From Melioribacteraceae bacterium (GTDB lineage: Bacteria; Bacteroidota; Ignavibacteria; Ignavibacteriales; Melioribacteraceae), in contig JALSNL010000377.1 of NCBI GenBank assembly GCA_026987055.1, forward strand, positions 1 to 8,946: DNA of 8,946 bases, read 5' to 3'. The notes beneath the pieces were generated by a model. The model did no database searches. It had not been told where the DNA came from and saw nothing but the letters and a program-made list of their open reading frames with translations. Below are positions 7,293 to 8,946 of the stretch, piece by piece. How positions within the stretch are numbered: position 1 is the stretch's first letter; every line of letters starts with the position of its first letter. A program made the translations under genes and the position numbers.

Positions 7293-8069
7293 ATGAATCA
7301 AATACATCCTACGGCAATTGTTAGTTCAAAAGCGGAAATCGGTTCTAACAATGTTATTGGTCCTTATACGGTTATAGAAGATGATGTTATAATCGGGAAT
7401 GATTGTATAATTGGCTCGCATGTTGGAATCTATAACGGTGCAAGAATTGGAAATAAAGTTAAAATTTACCAATCGGTTTCCGTGGCAAATCATCCGCAAG
7501 ATTTAAAATTTAAAAACGAAGAAACTACATTTGTTATTGGCGATGGAACAATTGTAAGAGAATTTGTTACACTTAATCGCGGAACTTCCGAATCCGGTAC
7601 TTCAATTGTAGGAGAAAATTGTTTGCTTATGGCGTATGCTCATATTGCGCATGATTGTGTTGTAGGGAATAATTGCATAATTGCCAATGTAGTTCAGTTA
7701 GGCGGACATGTACATATTGGAGATTGGGCAATTCTTGGCGGAGGTTCTCTGGTACATCAGTTTTGTAAAATTGGCGAGCATGCTATGATGGGCGGTGCAT
7801 ACCGTGCTGTAAAAGATATTCCTCCTTATGTTATTGCTGCCGGAGAACCTTTGAAATATGGCGGATTAAATACTATAGGATTAAGACGACGCGGTTTTTC
7901 CAATGAAGATATTTTTAAATTAAAAGATATATATTCTTATATTTTCTCTAATGACTTAAACCTTTCTCAAGCAAAGCAAAAAGTTAAAGAAAAATATTCT
8001 GACGATAAATTAGCCGGAACGGTTTTGGCTTTTTTAGATAAAAGTACAAGAGGCATAATTAAAAAGTGA
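7293..8069 (+). CDS. lpxA: Acyl-[ACP]-UDP-N-acetylglucosamine O-acyltransferase
   Basis: LpxA is the cytosolic trimeric acyltransferase that starts lipid A synthesis by putting a 3-hydroxyacyl chain on the 3-OH of UDP-GlcNAc. The 258-aa protein (E. coli 262) is a hexapeptide-repeat beta-helix (about 1-185) with a C-terminal helical domain starting near GLRRRGFS. The catalytic His is His120 in AHIAHDC, equivalent to E. coli His125. VHQFC has His155, matching His160. Gly168 in MMGGAY aligns with E. coli Gly173, the hydrocarbon-ruler position, which favours a long (C14 or longer) acyl chain. The start ATG is 14 nt after lpxC-fabZ, with only a purine-rich AAAAGAAAAA before it. Its stop overlaps the next gene in GTGA. 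The usual partner lpxB does not follow. Confidence 0.96.
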   Translation: MNQIHPTAIVSSKAEIGSNNVIGPYTVIEDDVIIGNDCIIGSHVGIYNGARIGNKVKIYQSVSVANHPQDLKFKNEETTFVIGDGTIVREFVTLNRGTSESGTSIVGENCLLMAYAHIAHDCVVGNNCIIANVVQLGGHVHIGDWAILGGGSLVHQFCKIGEHAMMGGAYRAVKDIPPYVIAAGEPLKYGGLNTIGLRRRGFSNEDIFKLKDIYSYIFSNDLNLSQAKQKVKEKYSDDKLAGTVLAFLDKSTRGIIKK

Positions 8070-8818
8070 AATGGCATTTAATTACTCATGATTATTATAC
8101 CGGTAAGTATAATATGGAGTTTGACTTACAACTTGTTAAACAATTAAAACCCGATAATGCTTATTTAAGATTCTACGGATGGAAACCATTTTGTATTTCG
8201 TTAGGAGCAAATCAATCAATAAAAGAAGTTAAAACGGAAAAAGCACTTATTGATAATATTGATATTGTAAAAAGACCTACCGGAGGAAGAGCAATACTTC
8301 ATGCCGAAGAATTAACTTATTCTGTGGTATTGCCTAATATAAAAACCATTAGCGGAAGAGAAATATACGAAAATATTTCTAATGCAATAGTTGCAGGACT
8401 AAGACTTTTTGATACAAAACTTAATGACGTTATGCTGGAAAAGGAACAACCTAAATTTAGAAAATTATTAGAACAACCATCAGGCGCATTATGTTTTGCC
8501 AGTACTGCCAAAAGTGAAATTAAATTTAAAGGGAAAAAACTTGTCGGCAGTGCTCAAAGAAGAATTGGCAATTCATTACTTCAACATGGTTCAATTTTAA
8601 TCGGGAAATATCACCGGCACTTAGTTGATTATATTAACACACAAAATGATGAAGAAATAAAAACTATTGCTACGGAGCTAAATAGCAAAACTATTGAAAT
8701 TGAATCAATACTCAATAAAAAAATTACTGTAGATAATCTTCAAGATTCTATTATCCAAGGTTTTGAAAACTATTTAAATATTGAATTTTATAACACAGTC
8801 TCTTTGCCCGCATCATAA
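8066..8818 (+). CDS. Lipoate-protein ligase A family protein, probably LipM/LipL-type octanoyl- or lipoyl-transferase
   Basis: This belongs to the biotin/lipoyl attachment fold (BPL_LplA_LipB) family, which transfers octanoyl or lipoyl groups to carrier lysines of 2-oxoacid dehydrogenases or GcvH. The 250-aa protein shows RFYGWKP (35-41), the lipoyl-binding loop KRPTGGRAILH (69-79), EELTYSVV (81-88), GALCFAS with Cys143, GKKLVGSAQRR (156-166) with conserved Lys158, and LLQHGSIL (171-178). A cysteine at this place is the nucleophile in LipM and LipL and is absent from ATP-dependent LplA ligases. The C-terminal accessory domain of E. coli LplA is also missing. Thioester-type octanoyltransfer from acyl carrier protein or GcvH is therefore the better reading, but LipM and LipL cannot be told apart by eye. 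The start is GTG at 8066, sharing GTGA with the lpxA stop, with AGAGG at 8049-8053 upstream. Membership of a lipid A operon is unusual for this function. Confidence 0.85.
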   Translation: MKWHLITHDYYTGKYNMEFDLQLVKQLKPDNAYLRFYGWKPFCISLGANQSIKEVKTEKALIDNIDIVKRPTGGRAILHAEELTYSVVLPNIKTISGREIYENISNAIVAGLRLFDTKLNDVMLEKEQPKFRKLLEQPSGALCFASTAKSEIKFKGKKLVGSAQRRIGNSLLQHGSILIGKYHRHLVDYINTQNDEEIKTIATELNSKTIEIESILNKKITVDNLQDSIIQGFENYLNIEFYNTVSLPAS

Positions 8819-8835
8819 AAAACATAAAGAATAAC

Positions 8836-8946
8836 ATGAAAACACTAAGCAAAATAGATTTTTATTTCTTTGCAAACATTTTGTTTGTTTTGGTGTTTTT
8901 ATTTATTCCGTCGCAAAATTTTTCGCAGGCACAAAAGATAGAAAAA
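8836..8946 (+). CDS. N-terminal fragment of an exported or membrane-anchored protein, cut by the window edge
   Basis: An ATG 17 nt after the previous stop opens a frame of 37 codons that is still open at the last base. The visible part begins MKTLSKIDFYFF and continues with a strongly hydrophobic stretch (about residues 9-25). A polar SQNFSQAQKIEK follows and looks like a signal-peptide cleavage region. It is most likely a secreted or periplasmic protein in the same transcript. A weak purine run (AAAGAA, 8826-8831) is the only ribosome-site candidate. The mature protein lies beyond the window, so no family can be assigned. Confidence 0.6.
   Translation, partial: MKTLSKIDFYFFANILFVLVFLFIPSQNFSQAQKIEK

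Noticed and set aside
452..8511. Several minus-strand open frames of 64-94 codons across the cluster
   Set aside because: All lie antisense inside well-supported genes, have low-complexity or hydrophobic compositions expected from reversed codons, and lack their own signals.
1..8946. Mobile element, CRISPR, defence system or phage genes
   Set aside because: No transposase, integrase, spaced repeats or unusual-composition island is present. Every full gene belongs to a recognised family, and all but the lipoate-ligase-family gene have a direct cell-envelope role.

Overview
The window is one co-directional (+ strand) cell-envelope gene cluster from a low-GC Gram-negative (LPS-making) bacterium. 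It most likely belongs to the Bacteroidota/Chlorobiota assemblage, and an Ignavibacteria-like lineage is my best guess. The reasons are the fused LpxC-FabZ protein, two tandem OmpH/Skp genes behind bamA, the UppS variant LALSYSGRWEI, and AT-rich codon use. No taxonomic marker such as rRNA is present, so the placement is inference.

Layout: 1-275 is a gene-free leader with a sigma70-like promoter (TTGACA, 17 nt, TATTTT) just upstream of uppS. uppS (276-1097) makes the undecaprenyl carrier lipid. bamA (about 1030-3558) overlaps the uppS 3' end and encodes the outer-membrane protein insertase. An AT-rich gap of 118 nt precedes two tandem ompH/skp-like periplasmic chaperone genes (3677-4198 and 4301-4813), which are separated by a terminator- or attenuator-like hairpin. 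Then come lpxD (4817-5878), lpxC-fabZ (5878-7278), lpxA (7293-8069), a lipoate-ligase/octanoyltransferase family gene (8066-8818), and the first 37 codons of an exported protein (8836 to the window edge). Junctions from the second ompH onward are 17 nt or less, or overlap, so this part is almost certainly one transcript.

How the genes work together: UppS supplies the lipid carrier for peptidoglycan and O-antigen. LpxA, LpxC and LpxD carry out the first three committed steps of lipid A synthesis, and the FabZ domain competes for the same 3-hydroxyacyl-ACP pool. The OmpH proteins carry unfolded outer-membrane proteins to BamA. Membrane lipid and protein assembly are therefore co-expressed. The last full gene probably handles octanoyl/lipoyl groups, which also derive from acyl-ACP.

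I see no mobile element, CRISPR array, RNA gene or clearly new system. The points worth a second look are modest: opposite net charge of the two OmpH paralogs, the long uppS/bamA overlap, the internal hairpin, and the translational coupling of the acyltransferase gene to lpxA.
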